Positions 19,615-29,115 of a stretch of DNA of 64,000 nucleotides are shown here, in pieces. The notes beneath the pieces were generated by a model, which was given only the letters and a program-made list of their open reading frames with translations, ran no database searches and was not told the origin of the DNA. Each line of letters starts with the position of its first letter. The stretch's first letter is position 1. Source of the DNA: Maribacter polysiphoniae (GTDB lineage: Bacteria; Bacteroidota; Bacteroidia; Flavobacteriales; Flavobacteriaceae); the NCBI RefSeq assembly GCF_003148665.1, contig NZ_QGGQ01000001.1:62001-126000 (forward strand), read 5' to 3'. The translations under genes and the position numbers were made by a program.

Positions 19615-20346
19615 AATACTGTTTATTTAAAAAGTTATTTGACCAAGGTGATACTTACCCTGCTGCTGGGAATAACAAAGATGTAAAATAGCAATCTAAT
19701 TTTCAGGGGCAAATTCTTAAATTGACCACAAAGTTTTTAACACAAGATGTTGAAATGTAGGCTTACTCACTATGTTCATTGCCTTTTTGAAAATTGAATG
19801 TTTTGATAAAAAAGTGAAGAAATAAAATAAACCAAAAAGTATATTGATCCATACTATTCAGTTTAATATCAATAAGATACGAAACAAGTACACGCACTCA
19901 GCCAATTAGGTTCAAATGTTGCCCCTATCGGTTTAGCATGATTAAAATAAGTGTTATGGATTTAAAGGATCAATAATCGACCTAATGGGAATTCCCTTAA
20001 AAAATAAAAATACTGCCAAATTGTACGGCCCTCTGATAAATCAAAATCAATTTGACTACAATTTGTGCTGATCTAGGTAGTTCCCCCGAAACCTATAATC
20101 AAGCTACCATCAAATCAAAAATTTGATTAAGGTGTCAAATGTAGTTCCCATCAGTTAGGCTGTTGCTTAAAACAGTTGTACACAAATATTTGTATACCCC
20201 ATTGAGCCGTACCTTTTTGATTGGCAGTTTTTTATATTTTAAATTCTTTTTTCTAAAAGCCCCTACCTACCTTGTTTTTTACAGGATTTAGAACCTTTAA
20301 AAATACATAATTTTTATCACACACTCCTATTTGTCAATATATTATA
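19615..20346. other. 732-base intergenic region upstream of nrdB
   Basis: No supported gene. It holds the nrdB promoter and the 3' flank of the hypothetical protein at 20347. Visible structure: a near-perfect 20-bp palindrome at 20178-20197 (listed separately) and a smaller inverted repeat AATCAAA-AA-TTTGATT at 20113-20128. No tRNA-like fold found. Confidence 0.5.
20178..20197. promoter_or_regulatory. 20-bp near-perfect palindrome, possible operator
   Basis: GTAcACAAATATTTGTaTAC: perfect 12-bp core ACAAATATTTGT with matching GTA/TAC ends and one mismatched pair. No U-tract follows, so it is not a terminator. It sits in the long region between nrdB and the hypothetical gene at 20347, about 150 bases past that gene's stop. 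The binding protein is unknown. Confidence 0.35.
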
Positions 20347-20904
20347 TCATTCCCCACCCAAGTTCCGAGCTTGGAAATCGCCTTTAACGAATAATTCTCC
20401 GTTGCTGTTATCCATGAACACCACGTCTAAGTACCCGTATATATTGAATTCATCTATTTGTGTAATGACTAATTTTCCTTTTTTCATGAACAATGGCTCC
20501 CCACCCAAAGATTTGGCATCTGCATAACCAAAGACCCCGTCAAAGTTGTTCAACAACCCATTGATATGTCCTGACAATCCGTATTCACCAATCGCCAGTT
20601 GCTTTTGACTGTTCATTTTTTTAATTAAAAACCCCATGATATGCTCCTGATTATTTCCCTCATTACCAAACCGTAGCGATATTGAGGAATAAGCGGCTCC
20701 TTGATCGGTAGTTCCCATATTGGTCTCAAAGGTAGCCTTGCCCTTCAACAGTTGTTCAAAAGGTTCATTGGCATAGTGTGTAAAACCTTCTAGTTTCCCG
20801 TTGGATGCCATATTGGGATCTATATCCGAATTGGATATAAACAAGAATGGCATCAGGAACCAAAACGCAATTTTCATGGATTTAAGCATATAGTGATTCA
20901 TCAT
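20347..20904 (-). CDS. secreted hypothetical protein
   Basis: 185 residues, no family recognised. An N-terminal signal peptide (about 1-25, 'MKIAFWFLMPFLFISNS') suggests export. The rest looks like an all-beta fold with repeated short strands, for example 'GAAYSSISLRFGNEGNNQEH' and 'GYLDVVFMDNSNGELFVKGD'. Two start codons lie in tandem at 20904 and 20901, and further Mets at residues 6 and 10 are possible starts. A 46-residue membrane-anchored peptide gene lies 52 bases upstream on the same strand, so the two may be co-transcribed. The adjacent divergent LytTR regulator could control them (inference from position only). Confidence 0.65.
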   Translation of the reverse strand: MMNHYMLKSMKIAFWFLMPFLFISNSDIDPNMASNGKLEGFTHYANEPFEQLLKGKATFETNMGTTDQGAAYSSISLRFGNEGNNQEHIMGFLIKKMNSQKQLAIGEYGLSGHINGLLNNFDGVFGYADAKSLGGEPLFMKKGKLVITQIDEFNIYGYLDVVFMDNSNGELFVKGDFQARNLGGE

Positions 20905-20956
20905 TTCCGACTTTTTGTTAATAGATAACCCGTTTCCACTTTAAGGGCATAACATC

Positions 20957-21097
20957 TCAATCCCGCATCTGTATATCTGAATGGTTCTCGCTAATAAGCG
21001 AATCATGGGCAGTACCCATGTCGTTATCTTTCTCTACCAATACGGCCACAACGAGCGCAAGCAACAATAAGGTGAACATAATTAAACATTTTTTCAT
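20957..21097 (-). CDS. 46-residue membrane or secreted small protein
   Basis: Short ORF beginning 'MKKCLIMFTLLLLALVVAVL' (Lys-Lys start, one long hydrophobic helix) followed by a 26-residue polar, acidic tail rich in Asp, Glu, Ser and His. The Lys start, clean hydrophobic segment and position between a secreted protein gene and a divergent regulator argue that it is real. There is no clear lipobox, although a Cys stands at residue 4. Function unknown. Confidence 0.5.
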   Translation of the reverse strand: MKKCLIMFTLLLLALVVAVLVEKDNDMGTAHDSLISENHSDIQMRD

Positions 21098-21434
21098 GAG
21101 TCTGTTTTTAATTCCTATTCGTTGTTTTGCACTTTGATATGTGGGGACAAAAACAATTTTTCATACCCCTAATTTATTGGATGCCAATTCATAGATAATG
21201 ACTTATTGTATAAATGGTGTTAAAATATGTATAAACGGTATACGAAAAAGCCTCACAACTCCCATAACACAAGGTTTTGTAAGAATTTTCACCGAAACGA
21301 CCAGCATACGTCAAGAAACCCTATTTTCAAGAATAATAACCAATCATACTCAAAATAGTTCCATTGATACAAATTCGCTTGAATACTTCCAACTTAATTT
21401 TAAATTTGATTATCTTACAATACGACTTTACACT
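21098..21434. other. 337-base divergent regulatory region
   Basis: Separates the minus-strand small protein from the LytTR regulator. The plus frame is open back to 21198, but its translation is not protein-like compared with regulator homologues, so I treat this as leader and promoter DNA. No clear direct-repeat LytTR site seen by eye. Confidence 0.45.
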
Positions 21435-22169
21435 ATGCTTGAAGCTATAATTGTTGACGACGAGATAAAAGCGCTCCAGAGTCTTACCTGGGAACTGACT
21501 AATTTCAGTAATGAAATAAACGTCAGTGCCTCATTCACGGACCCTTTTGAAGCTTTGGAATATCTCTCAAAAAACACACCGGATTGCCTTTTCCTCGATA
21601 TAGAAATGCCCACAATGGATGGCTTTCAATTTATTCAGAAGTTAACCAATAAGAATTTTCCGGTGGTCATTACCACTGCCTACAATCAATATGCCATCAA
21701 AGCACTTAAAAACGAGGCCATTGATTATCTTTTAAAACCCATTGATACGGATGATTTAAAAGATACTATCGTTAAAATCAAAAAATTCAATGCCAAGAGC
21801 TACACTTCTGAACGTTTGGAAAAAATTCTACTGAACTTCAATTCCAATACCCATCACAGAAAAATCACGTTCAACACTGACGGCAAGCTGCTCTTCCTGG
21901 AAAGTGATGAAATTCTTTATGCGGAATCTGATGGCAACTACAGCACCATTTACCTAACCGATGGCCAAAAAATAGTACTGACCAAAAAATTAAAGGAGGT
22001 CAATGACCTACTCCCAAACGATTCCTTCTTCAGGATCCACAACTCATACATCATCAACCTCCATAAAATAAAGGAGTTCTTAAAAACAGATGGATATGTA
22101 ATCCTAAGTTCTAACCATAAAATTCCGGTCTCAAGACAAAAAAAGTCAGATTTTCTGGATATGATATGA
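21435..22169 (+). CDS. LytTR-family response regulator
   Basis: 244 residues. N-terminal receiver domain: 'MLEAIIVDDEIKALQSL' (acidic pocket Asp-Asp-Glu), phospho-acceptor in 'DCLFLDIEMPTMDGF', then 'VVITTAYNQYAIKALKNEAI' (Thr and Ala of the switch) and 'DYLLKPID' (Lys). C-terminal LytTR DNA-binding domain from about 135: 'ILYAESDGNYSTIYLTDGQ', and 'FFRIHNSYIINLHKIKEF' as its conserved core. The frame is open 79 codons further upstream, but the receiver must start at this Met. Followed after 42 bases by its likely kinase. The targets are unknown; divergent small secreted genes are candidates. Confidence 0.95.
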   Translation: MLEAIIVDDEIKALQSLTWELTNFSNEINVSASFTDPFEALEYLSKNTPDCLFLDIEMPTMDGFQFIQKLTNKNFPVVITTAYNQYAIKALKNEAIDYLLKPIDTDDLKDTIVKIKKFNAKSYTSERLEKILLNFNSNTHHRKITFNTDGKLLFLESDEILYAESDGNYSTIYLTDGQKIVLTKKLKEVNDLLPNDSFFRIHNSYIINLHKIKEFLKTDGYVILSSNHKIPVSRQKKSDFLDMI

Positions 22170-22211
22170 CATCCTCCTAAACCACTTTACAAAAATTACA
22201 CAGCATATTTT

Positions 22212-24137
22212 ATGGGTAAATGGAAATACATATTTCTCTCTATATTTTTCTTTAGCCAAATAGGGAATACCCAAAACATTCCTGCCGCATTCAAAAAAAC
22301 TATCGATAGCCTTATTAAAGCTGGTCCTAAGACGTATTCAGAAATAGATGCCGTTGTGAGGCCTTCAAGAAAGGATACCATATTAATGCGCTATTTTGTC
22401 AATGAAGCCATTGCCCAGGAATACTATAGCGGACAGGCCTATGCCTACAACCAATTAGGCCGTAGATACAGGGATATTTCCCAATTTCCACAGGCCATAC
22501 GCCTACATCAAGCTGCTTTGGAGGCCGCCACCAAGGAAGACAATCTCGAATTCAGGGTATACAGTTTAAATATGCTCAGTGTCATACACCGCAGAAGGGA
22601 CGCCATTAAATCAGCCTTGGACTATAGTCAGGAAGCCCTTGAATTGGCCGAAACGGTCAAAAACCCTTCCGAAGGTCTAAAAAGGAGCATTAATGTATCC
22701 TTAAATGGTATTGGAAACCTATACCAAACCCTGGAACAATATGACCTGGCCATTGAGCAATTCCGAAAATCGTTGAAACTCGAAAATGAATTGGGCAATA
22801 AATTGGGTCTCGCCATAAACCATCAAAACATTGGTGAGTGTCAAGAAATGCAAGGCAAATTGGATGAGGCCCTAAAGAGCTATAGGACCTCCTTGGCATA
22901 CAACGAAGAGATCAACAGTGAAAACGGAAAAGTCATCTGCAAAAACAGTATTGCCCATGTATACCTTGCTCAGCACAAATTGGATGAAGCCTTGGAAATT
23001 CTGGAGCCTACCTTATTATCTTCCCAGGAAATCGGTGACAAATACCTTACTTCAGGGGTATACATTAATCTCGGCCGGGCATACCTTTTAAAAGACAACC
23101 TGAAAAAGGCGCAAATAAATCTAGATCAGGGCCTTGCCATTGCCGAAAGACATAATCTACCTTCCAATATTTCACTGGCAAATTCATATCTATCGGAACT
23201 GGCTGAAAAACAGGGCAATTACAAAAAAGCGATGACCTATTACAAACTGGCCCAGGAATTTGAGGAAAAGACCATAAACGAGCGTAATTTACGGTATGTC
23301 GGTGATATGATCAGTCGCTACAACATTGAAAAGAAAAACAACGAAATAGAAATCATCAATAAGGATTATGAAATCGTAAAACTAAAACTCCGTAAGAACC
23401 AAACACGATTGTTGATCGGAGGCTTTGCCCTAATACTTTTAACCGGTGTCTTTTATATTCTCTATCGGCAATATCAACTAAAAAACGACAAAAAGCTCTT
23501 GACCTTGGAACAGTCGATGTTGCGTAGTCAAATGAACCCCCACTTCTTATTCAACTCACTGAATTCCATTAAATTATATATCATAAACAACGACAAAAAG
23601 AATGCCGTACATTACTTGAATAAGTTTTCGAAATTAGTACGCAAAATCCTTGAAGCCTCCTCATTGAAAGAGATTCCGTTGGCCGAAGAATTAGAGACCG
23701 TTGAACTCTATATGAATATTGAGAACATCCGATTCTCGAATGAAATCAACTTCAAGATTACCATCGATAAGGACATTGACATACATACCATCAAGATTCC
23801 ATCATTGATACTCCAACCTTTTCTGGAAAATGCCCTTTGGCATGGTTTATCGTCCAAAACCGGCGAAAAAAGCATTGACCTTCATGTGAGTAGGGGAAAC
23901 AACAATTTTATTGATATCAGTATCACCGACAATGGTGTAGGTAGGGATGCTGCGGAAACCATAAAAAAGAGCAAGGTCCTCAAACGAAAATCCGTAGGGA
24001 TAGAAATCACCAAGGAACGCCTGGCCAATTTTGCGAAGGACTACCAAAACACCTTTGATGTAACCATAATTGACCTCTTCGATGAGAAGAAAAAAGCAAC
24101 AGGGACAAAAGTCGTTTTACACCTACCTACGATTTAG
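22212..24137 (+). CDS. LytS-type sensor histidine kinase with periplasmic TPR repeats
   Basis: 641 residues. Signal peptide (1-20, 'FFFSQIGNTQ'), then about six TPR-type helical pairs in the periplasm (about 70-370, e.g. 'GLAINHQNIGECQEMQGKLD'). One membrane helix follows near 396-416 ('LLIGGFALILLTGVFYILY'), then a cytoplasmic His_kinase (LytS/YehU) domain with 'QMNPHFLFNSLNSIKLYI' (phospho-His) and 'ITDNGVGRDAAE' (ATP-binding N/G box). It pairs with the LytTR regulator 42 bases upstream. The last 11 bases overlap the convergent DUF3109 gene. The TPR part probably senses a periplasmic protein or peptide (inference). Confidence 0.94.
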   Translation: MGKWKYIFLSIFFFSQIGNTQNIPAAFKKTIDSLIKAGPKTYSEIDAVVRPSRKDTILMRYFVNEAIAQEYYSGQAYAYNQLGRRYRDISQFPQAIRLHQAALEAATKEDNLEFRVYSLNMLSVIHRRRDAIKSALDYSQEALELAETVKNPSEGLKRSINVSLNGIGNLYQTLEQYDLAIEQFRKSLKLENELGNKLGLAINHQNIGECQEMQGKLDEALKSYRTSLAYNEEINSENGKVICKNSIAHVYLAQHKLDEALEILEPTLLSSQEIGDKYLTSGVYINLGRAYLLKDNLKKAQINLDQGLAIAERHNLPSNISLANSYLSELAEKQGNYKKAMTYYKLAQEFEEKTINERNLRYVGDMISRYNIEKKNNEIEIINKDYEIVKLKLRKNQTRLLIGGFALILLTGVFYILYRQYQLKNDKKLLTLEQSMLRSQMNPHFLFNSLNSIKLYIINNDKKNAVHYLNKFSKLVRKILEASSLKEIPLAEELETVELYMNIENIRFSNEINFKITIDKDIDIHTIKIPSLILQPFLENALWHGLSSKTGEKSIDLHVSRGNNNFIDISITDNGVGRDAAETIKKSKVLKRKSVGIEITKERLANFAKDYQNTFDVTIIDLFDEKKKATGTKVVLHLPTI

Positions 24138-24699
24138 TGTAATCGGCAGCGATTTCTTCCAATTCCGCATACCACTCTTTCCCGAATTTACGGATCAACG
24201 CCTCCTTTACGAATTTGTAGACGGGCACTTTAAGGGAAGCCCCCAATTCACAAGCTGCATCACAAATCTCCCATTTGTGGTAGTTCACCGCCGTAAACTC
24301 GCTATACTCCCGTATACGTACCGGATACATATGGCATGATACCGGTTTTTTCCAAGTAATGACCCCTTGATTATAGGCTTCCTCAATGCCGCACTTGGCT
24401 ATTTTTTTATCATCATAAATGACATAGGCACATTCGCTATTGTTCACTAATGTGGTTTCCCATTCACCATCTTCACCCTTGATGAACGCCCCTTGATCCT
24501 CAATGGCTGCAATACCCTCTGGACGAAGAAAGGGCTTAACATCCTTGTATATATCCACGAGGATTTCAGTTTCATGATCTTCGACAGGTGCCCCTGCCGT
24601 GCCATCTATACAGCAGGCACCTTTACAGGCATTAAGATTGCAAACAAAATCATTCTCTATGATCTCTTCGGAAACTATGGTATTACCCAATTGAAACAT
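24127..24699 (-). CDS. DUF3109 family cysteine-rich protein
   Basis: 190 residues, no signal peptide. Cys clusters are characteristic: 'CNLNACKGACCIDG' (about 21-34), 'CAYVIYDDKKIAKCG', 'VSCHMYPVRI' and 'WEICDAACELG'. This pattern is that of DUF3109/YkgJ-like putative metal (zinc or iron-sulfur) cluster proteins, common in Bacteroidetes and of unknown function. The 3' end overlaps the end of the kinase gene by 11 bases on the opposite strand. A TATCTTTG box lies 18 bases upstream of the start. Confidence 0.88.
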   Translation of the reverse strand: MFQLGNTIVSEEIIENDFVCNLNACKGACCIDGTAGAPVEDHETEILVDIYKDVKPFLRPEGIAAIEDQGAFIKGEDGEWETTLVNNSECAYVIYDDKKIAKCGIEEAYNQGVITWKKPVSCHMYPVRIREYSEFTAVNYHKWEICDAACELGASLKVPVYKFVKEALIRKFGKEWYAELEEIAADYTKS

Positions 24700-24822
24700 A
24701 CACCTTTATTTGTGTCCAAAGATAGTATATTGCCCTTAGAATAAAATCGATTATATTTTAATAAAGAACATCTAAATACTGATGACTTAACGTAGATTTG
24801 CCAACTGTTTTAATTTTTACAA

Positions 24823-25401
24823 ATGAATTTAGACTTAGACATCAAGGAAATCGCCACTTCCAGCATGGTTCTTTTTGCCGTAATAGATATCATAGGAAGT
24901 ATTCCTATCATTATCGGGCTGCGAAATAAGGTTGGCCACATACAATCGGAAAAAGCCTCAGTCGTAGCGGCTTTAATTATGATTGCATTTCTCTTCGTAG
25001 GAAAGGAAATACTGACCTTAATCGGTATTGACGTATATTCCTTTGCCGTTGCAGGGTCGTTCATTATCTTTTTCCTTGCCATAGAAATGATATTGGGTGT
25101 AACCCTTTATAAGGATGACGCCCCGGAAAGTGCCTCCATTGTACCTATTGCCTTCCCTTTGATAGCGGGTGCGGGTACCATGACCTCATTATTGTCACTT
25201 CGGGCAGAATTTCATGTGGAAAATATCATTGTTGCCATACTTGTAAATATTATCTTTGTGTATATCGTTTTAAAATTATCAAAACGAATAGAACATTTCC
25301 TGGGCAAAAATGGAATCAGTATTATCAGAAAAGTATTTGGGGTAATATTACTTGCCATTGCCGTGAAACTGTTCACCGCCAATATTAATGCATTGTTTTA
25401 A
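24823..25401 (+). CDS. MarC family membrane protein
   Basis: 192 residues, six hydrophobic helices, typical of MarC/YhgN (UPF0056). Conserved segments: 'VLFAVIDIIGSIPIIIG' near the N-terminus, and 'VPIAFPLIAGAGTMTSLLS' in the middle (the PLxxGPG-like motif). The name is historical; a role in multidrug resistance is not supported in E. coli, and the transported molecule is unknown. A TAGATTTG box at 24793-24800 may be its promoter. The small membrane protein gene follows after 3 bases. Confidence 0.9.
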   Translation: MNLDLDIKEIATSSMVLFAVIDIIGSIPIIIGLRNKVGHIQSEKASVVAALIMIAFLFVGKEILTLIGIDVYSFAVAGSFIIFFLAIEMILGVTLYKDDAPESASIVPIAFPLIAGAGTMTSLLSLRAEFHVENIIVAILVNIIFVYIVLKLSKRIEHFLGKNGISIIRKVFGVILLAIAVKLFTANINALF

Positions 25402-25404
25402 AAA

Positions 25405-25608
25405 ATGAGCAAAACCTTTATCATCATATTGATTGTTTTGGGCATCGTACTCATAGGTTATAATGTAACCTTGGTTGATTTTGACAATCCCATCGAAGGC
25501 AATAGTGTTATAGCCCTTATAGGTATCCTGGCCGCACTTTGTGCCATTGTCTTGTTGTTGATTTTCTTGACTTCAAAAAAGATACAAAAGAAAATAGAGG
25601 AAGATTAG
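25405..25608 (+). CDS. small two-helix membrane protein
   Basis: 67 residues. Helix 1 'IIILIVLGIVLIGYNVTLVD', a short loop 'DFDNPIEGNS', helix 2 'VIALIGILAALCAIVLLLIF', and a basic tail. It starts 3 bases after marC and surely shares its transcript. No family recognised. Its stop codon overlaps the stop of the convergent S41 protease gene by 4 bases. Confidence 0.75.
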   Translation: MSKTFIIILIVLGIVLIGYNVTLVDFDNPIEGNSVIALIGILAALCAIVLLLIFLTSKKIQKKIEED

Positions 25609-27230
25609 TTGGTTGCATCGATTTTATCGACTTCCCCCTGCTTCACTATTGGGCTGTCCAATTCCAAGACCTTTTTAAGCATGGCATCCGACGATCCCTT
25701 AATTTTCGCATGGATGTTCGCACCGAACAACTGGTCTGCCAAAGCTGCCTTTATATACAACTTTAGTTGGTCCTCACTGTCATAAAAATCCATTTTCAGA
25801 CCTCGTTCTATTGAATAATCGACAAACCTTTCAAAAAGGATATCGTCTACCTTGTAATCATTGACAAATTCCTCTTGGGAATAATCGTCGAATCTATGGC
25901 GGTCCCCATCCAGGTATTCAAAAACAAAAAACGATAGAAAACCCAGGTTATCCATACTCTTTATGGCCTCTTCCTCATTGGATCCAATAGGAACGAAAAC
26001 ATCAGGTATGATACCCCCTCCCCCGTACACTACCCGACCTTTAGGGGTCGTGAATTTTAAGGAGTCTGCGACTTTTATACTATCCACGGAGACCAATTCT
26101 CCATTATGATACCTATCGGTAAACCGTTTGTAGTAATCCTTGTTCCCATTTTTATAGGTACGTTGAATACTGCGTCCCGTTGGGGTATAATATCTAGATA
26201 CCGTCAACCGTATAGCAGAACCATCGCCCAAATCCATCTCACGCTGCACAAGGCCTTTACCAAAAGAACGACGGCCAACTATGGTGCCTATATCATTGTC
26301 TTGTAATGCCCCGGCAATTATTTCACTGGCAGAGGCGGAACGTTCATTGATCAGCACATAAATGGGCTTGTCCTCAAAACTACCTTTATCGGTGGCGTAT
26401 ATCTTATCTATTTTACCTTTTTTGTTCTTTGTGAAAAGGATCAATTTGCCATCTTGCAAAAACTCATCGGCCATTTGCTCGGCTATACCGAGATAGCCCC
26501 CTGGATTATCCCTTAAATCCAACGTGAGCTTTTCGGCACCCTGCCTTCTCAAAGCACTTAGGGCTTCCTTGAATTCCCGGAATGTTGATTCGGCGAAACG
26601 ATTCACTTTGATATACCCCATGGTCGGGGTCATCATAAAATAGGACGATACACTTTTAATGGGGACAACATCCCTTCGCACATCAACCTTGAAGGTTTTG
26701 TCCTCACTTTTACGATATACCGTGAGTTCTACATAAGAACCTTTCTGTCCCTTTAATTTTTCAACAATATTATCACTGGCCAAATCCTTGCCAAACAACG
26801 TATCGTTATCTGCCATTAGAATACGGTCACCCGGTAATATGCCTTTTAAAAAGCTCGGGCCATCGTCTATCGTCCGTATTACCGCAATTGTATCCTTATA
26901 CGGATAAAAATTAATGCCTATCCCCACAAAATCACCCTTCATGTTCTCGGAAACCTCTTCCATTTCACGTTTGGGAATGTATACGGAATGTGGATCTAAT
27001 TTTTCAAGAATATTGTTGACCGTCACATCAACGATACTATCCGTGTCAATATCATCGACATACTCATAATCGATATAGTCTATAAGCCTGTTGAGTTTGT
27101 CTTTTTTGGAATTTGTGGTAAACAATTTTTCCGGTGAATCATTGAAATGGAGCTTTCCACCAACAAAAACACCGACAGCCAATGCTGCCGCAATAATCGT
27201 GGGTAATATGTAGTTGTACTTCTTTTTCAA
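25605..27230 (-). CDS. S41 family carboxy-terminal processing peptidase
   Basis: 541 residues. N-terminal membrane anchor or signal (about 8-25), a helical prodomain, a PDZ domain around 'GDFVGIGINFYPYKDTIAVI' and 'GPSFLKGILPGDRILMADND', and the tail-specific protease core. The catalytic Ser lies in 'VLINERSASASEIIAGALQD' and the Lys follows in 'IVGRRSFGKGLVQ'. A C-terminal ~130-residue extension follows the core. It trims C-termini of periplasmic proteins. It sits 18 bases downstream of the deaminase gene on the same strand, and its stop overlaps the convergent small membrane protein gene. Confidence 0.95.
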   Translation of the reverse strand: MKKKYNYILPTIIAAALAVGVFVGGKLHFNDSPEKLFTTNSKKDKLNRLIDYIDYEYVDDIDTDSIVDVTVNNILEKLDPHSVYIPKREMEEVSENMKGDFVGIGINFYPYKDTIAVIRTIDDGPSFLKGILPGDRILMADNDTLFGKDLASDNIVEKLKGQKGSYVELTVYRKSEDKTFKVDVRRDVVPIKSVSSYFMMTPTMGYIKVNRFAESTFREFKEALSALRRQGAEKLTLDLRDNPGGYLGIAEQMADEFLQDGKLILFTKNKKGKIDKIYATDKGSFEDKPIYVLINERSASASEIIAGALQDNDIGTIVGRRSFGKGLVQREMDLGDGSAIRLTVSRYYTPTGRSIQRTYKNGNKDYYKRFTDRYHNGELVSVDSIKVADSLKFTTPKGRVVYGGGGIIPDVFVPIGSNEEEAIKSMDNLGFLSFFVFEYLDGDRHRFDDYSQEEFVNDYKVDDILFERFVDYSIERGLKMDFYDSEDQLKLYIKAALADQLFGANIHAKIKGSSDAMLKKVLELDSPIVKQGEVDKIDATN

Positions 27231-27248
27231 ACTTGACTTACGATGATA

Positions 27249-27689
27249 TTAGATTGCTGATTCCTCTATTATGGGCATATGCACCAATTCGACCCCGGCC
27301 TTTTCCAAAAACTCCAATCCGGAAACATCCTTATAGGCTACTTTATATACTACACGTTTTATGCCAGATTGATGTATCAATTTGCTGCATTCCCGACAGG
27401 GTGAGAGTGTAATATAAAGTGTCGCCCCCTCACATGACTGGGTTGATGACGCCACTTTAGAAATGGCATTTGCCTCTGCATGAAGTACATACCATTTGGT
27501 ATACCCTTCATCATCCTCACAAAAATTTTCAAAACCGGTGGGCGTTCCATTATAACCATCAGAAATGATCATTCGATCCTTCACCACGATCGCCCCGACC
27601 TGTTTGCGTTTACAATAGGACAATTTACCCCATTCCGCTGCCATTCTTAAATAGGCCCTGTCATATTTTTCTTGTTTGGATTTTTTCAT
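27249..27689 (-). CDS. dCMP deaminase family protein (ComEB-like)
   Basis: 146 residues. Zinc and catalytic signatures of the cytidine/dCMP deaminase fold: 'LHAEANAI' (His and the catalytic Glu) and 'SPCRECSKLIHQSGI' (PCxxC). 'KRKQVGAIVVKDRMIISDGY' and 'NGTPTGFENFCED' match dCMP deaminases rather than cytidine deaminases. It probably supplies dUMP for thymidylate synthesis. It precedes the S41 protease by 18 bases, a pairing common in Bacteroidetes. Confidence 0.92.
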   Translation of the reverse strand: MKKSKQEKYDRAYLRMAAEWGKLSYCKRKQVGAIVVKDRMIISDGYNGTPTGFENFCEDDEGYTKWYVLHAEANAISKVASSTQSCEGATLYITLSPCRECSKLIHQSGIKRVVYKVAYKDVSGLEFLEKAGVELVHMPIIEESAI

Positions 27690-27779
27690 AGAGACAAAAT
27701 CTACCCATTCATTGTTGGGGGACTAAGATACCCGCTTTATAAAAGCCTGACAAAACTATGGGGTAAAATTAACATTAAC

Positions 27780-28364
27780 CTACCATGGGAACGTTGCAAC
27801 CAGCATGGGTATTGTGATAAGGATAACCAATATAGAGGCTCCTGTAACAAAAAAGACCTGTTTTACTTTGAAAAACGATTGAATGATATATGCCAATGCA
27901 AGCACGGCCATGACGATAAGTACCTGGGACAACTCGATGCCAGCGGCAAAACCCAATAAGGGCGACAATTTTTCTTCCTCACCAGCCATAAGCATCTTAA
28001 AATAATTACTGAAGCCAAAACCGTGTATCAAGCCAAAAAAACCAGTTGCCAAAATATGCAATAGAATACTTTTTTCCTTGGCTTTGGATTTGAGGTATAC
28101 CAAATTGAATATTGCGGTCGATAAAATGGTCACTGGAATAAGAAACTCGATCAACCCACTATCCATAACCACAACCTCATAAACGGATAACCCCAACGAG
28201 GTACAATGGGCAATGGTGAATACAGTTGCCAATACCAACACTTTTTTCCAACTTTTAAAGGTAAAGGGCAAACTCAAGGCCGTTAAAAACAAAATATGAT
28301 CATAAGCTGAAAAATCGAGAACATGATTAAGCCCCAACTCTATGTAAAACCAAAAATTCGACAT
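27780..28364 (-). CDS. HupE/UreJ family membrane protein
   Basis: 194 residues with about six membrane helices. The N-terminus 'FYIELGLNHVLDFSAYDHIL' and 'FLTALSLPF' is the conserved HupE/UreJ_2 start (GxxHxxxGxDHxLF type), and 'FGLIHGFGFSNYFKML' is the second signature with its His. Relatives are linked to nickel or cobalt uptake for hydrogenase and urease, but neither enzyme is in this window, so the substrate here is open. It lies downstream of the TerB-DnaJ gene with a 16-base gap. Confidence 0.88.
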   Translation of the reverse strand: MSNFWFYIELGLNHVLDFSAYDHILFLTALSLPFTFKSWKKVLVLATVFTIAHCTSLGLSVYEVVVMDSGLIEFLIPVTILSTAIFNLVYLKSKAKEKSILLHILATGFFGLIHGFGFSNYFKMLMAGEEEKLSPLLGFAAGIELSQVLIVMAVLALAYIIQSFFKVKQVFFVTGASILVILITIPMLVATFPW

Positions 28365-28380
28365 TCTTATAAGACTGATT

Positions 28381-29115
28381 TTAGATTATACCCCTTTCTT
28401 GTTGAATTAGTTCATAGGCCTTCTGCACCTCTTTGAACTTCTCTTCGGCACCTTTTTTTATGGCTTCATTCTCTGTGTTTACCCTATCGGGGTGATATTT
28501 TTTTGCCATGGTCCGATATGCTTTTTTAATTTCGTCGTTGGTCGCCGTTTTATCGATTTCAAGAATTTTGTACGCGTTGTCACCCGATTTGATGAACATG
28601 GCCATAATACTCTCAAAGTCGCGCATGGCTACCTTTAAATAACCCGCAATCTCCCGTATTTTGTTCACCTCAGGATTACGTATCATCCCATCTGCCTGGG
28701 CAATCCCGAACAAGAAGTGCAACAACTGTAGCCGTACTTCGTAACGGGTCCTTTGGTTTAGATAGGTACATATGCGTTGTGCCGAGATTTCATGCTTCTT
28801 ATTGATGTCATTAAACGTCCTGAAAATAGCATTGGCCTTATCCTTGCCATAGTTGGCCACAAAATATTGGCGCACATAATCCAACTCACGTTGGTTAACC
28901 GAACCATCCGCTTTGATAACAATGGAGCAAAGGGAAAGTAAGTTCAATTCAAAATCGGCAGGCGATACCTGCTGACGCGTCATATCACTGAACACGGTAC
29001 TGGATTTACCCCCCCCACTTAGACCATCGATAAAACTGCCAAATAAAAATCCTAAAATCGCTCCGGAAAAACCTCTAATGGTAAAACCGACTACGGCTGC
29101 TAACCATTTAATCAT
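28381..29115 (-). CDS. TerB-like/DnaJ-domain membrane protein (DjlA-like)
   Basis: About 244 residues. The N-terminus '[20 protein letters not shown]' has a Gly-rich membrane segment like DjlA. A TerB-type helical domain follows (about 55-165, '[20 protein letters not shown]' and '[20 protein letters not shown]'), then a C-terminal J domain (about 175-240) with '[20 protein letters not shown]' and the HPD triad in 'KKYHPDRVN'. This is the DjlA co-chaperone layout. I start at 29115; the frame runs 16 codons further. A TATCTTTG box lies at 29135-29142. Divergent from the bacilliredoxin gene. Confidence 0.88.
   Translation of the reverse strand: MIKWLAAVVGFTIRGFSGAILGFLFGSFIDGLSGGGKSSTVFSDMTRQQVSPADFELNLLSLCSIVIKADGSVNQRELDYVRQYFVANYGKDKANAIFRTFNDINKKHEISAQRICTYLNQRTRYEVRLQLLHFLFGIAQADGMIRNPEVNKIREIAGYLKVAMRDFESIMAMFIKSGDNAYKILEIDKTATNDEIKKAYRTMAKKYHPDRVNTENEAIKKGAEEKFKEVQKAYELIQQERGII

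Noticed and set aside
21198-21434. 79-residue N-terminal extension of the LytTR regulator
   Set aside because: Receiver domains start at 'MLEAIIVDDE'; the extension is not protein-like and occupies the promoter region.
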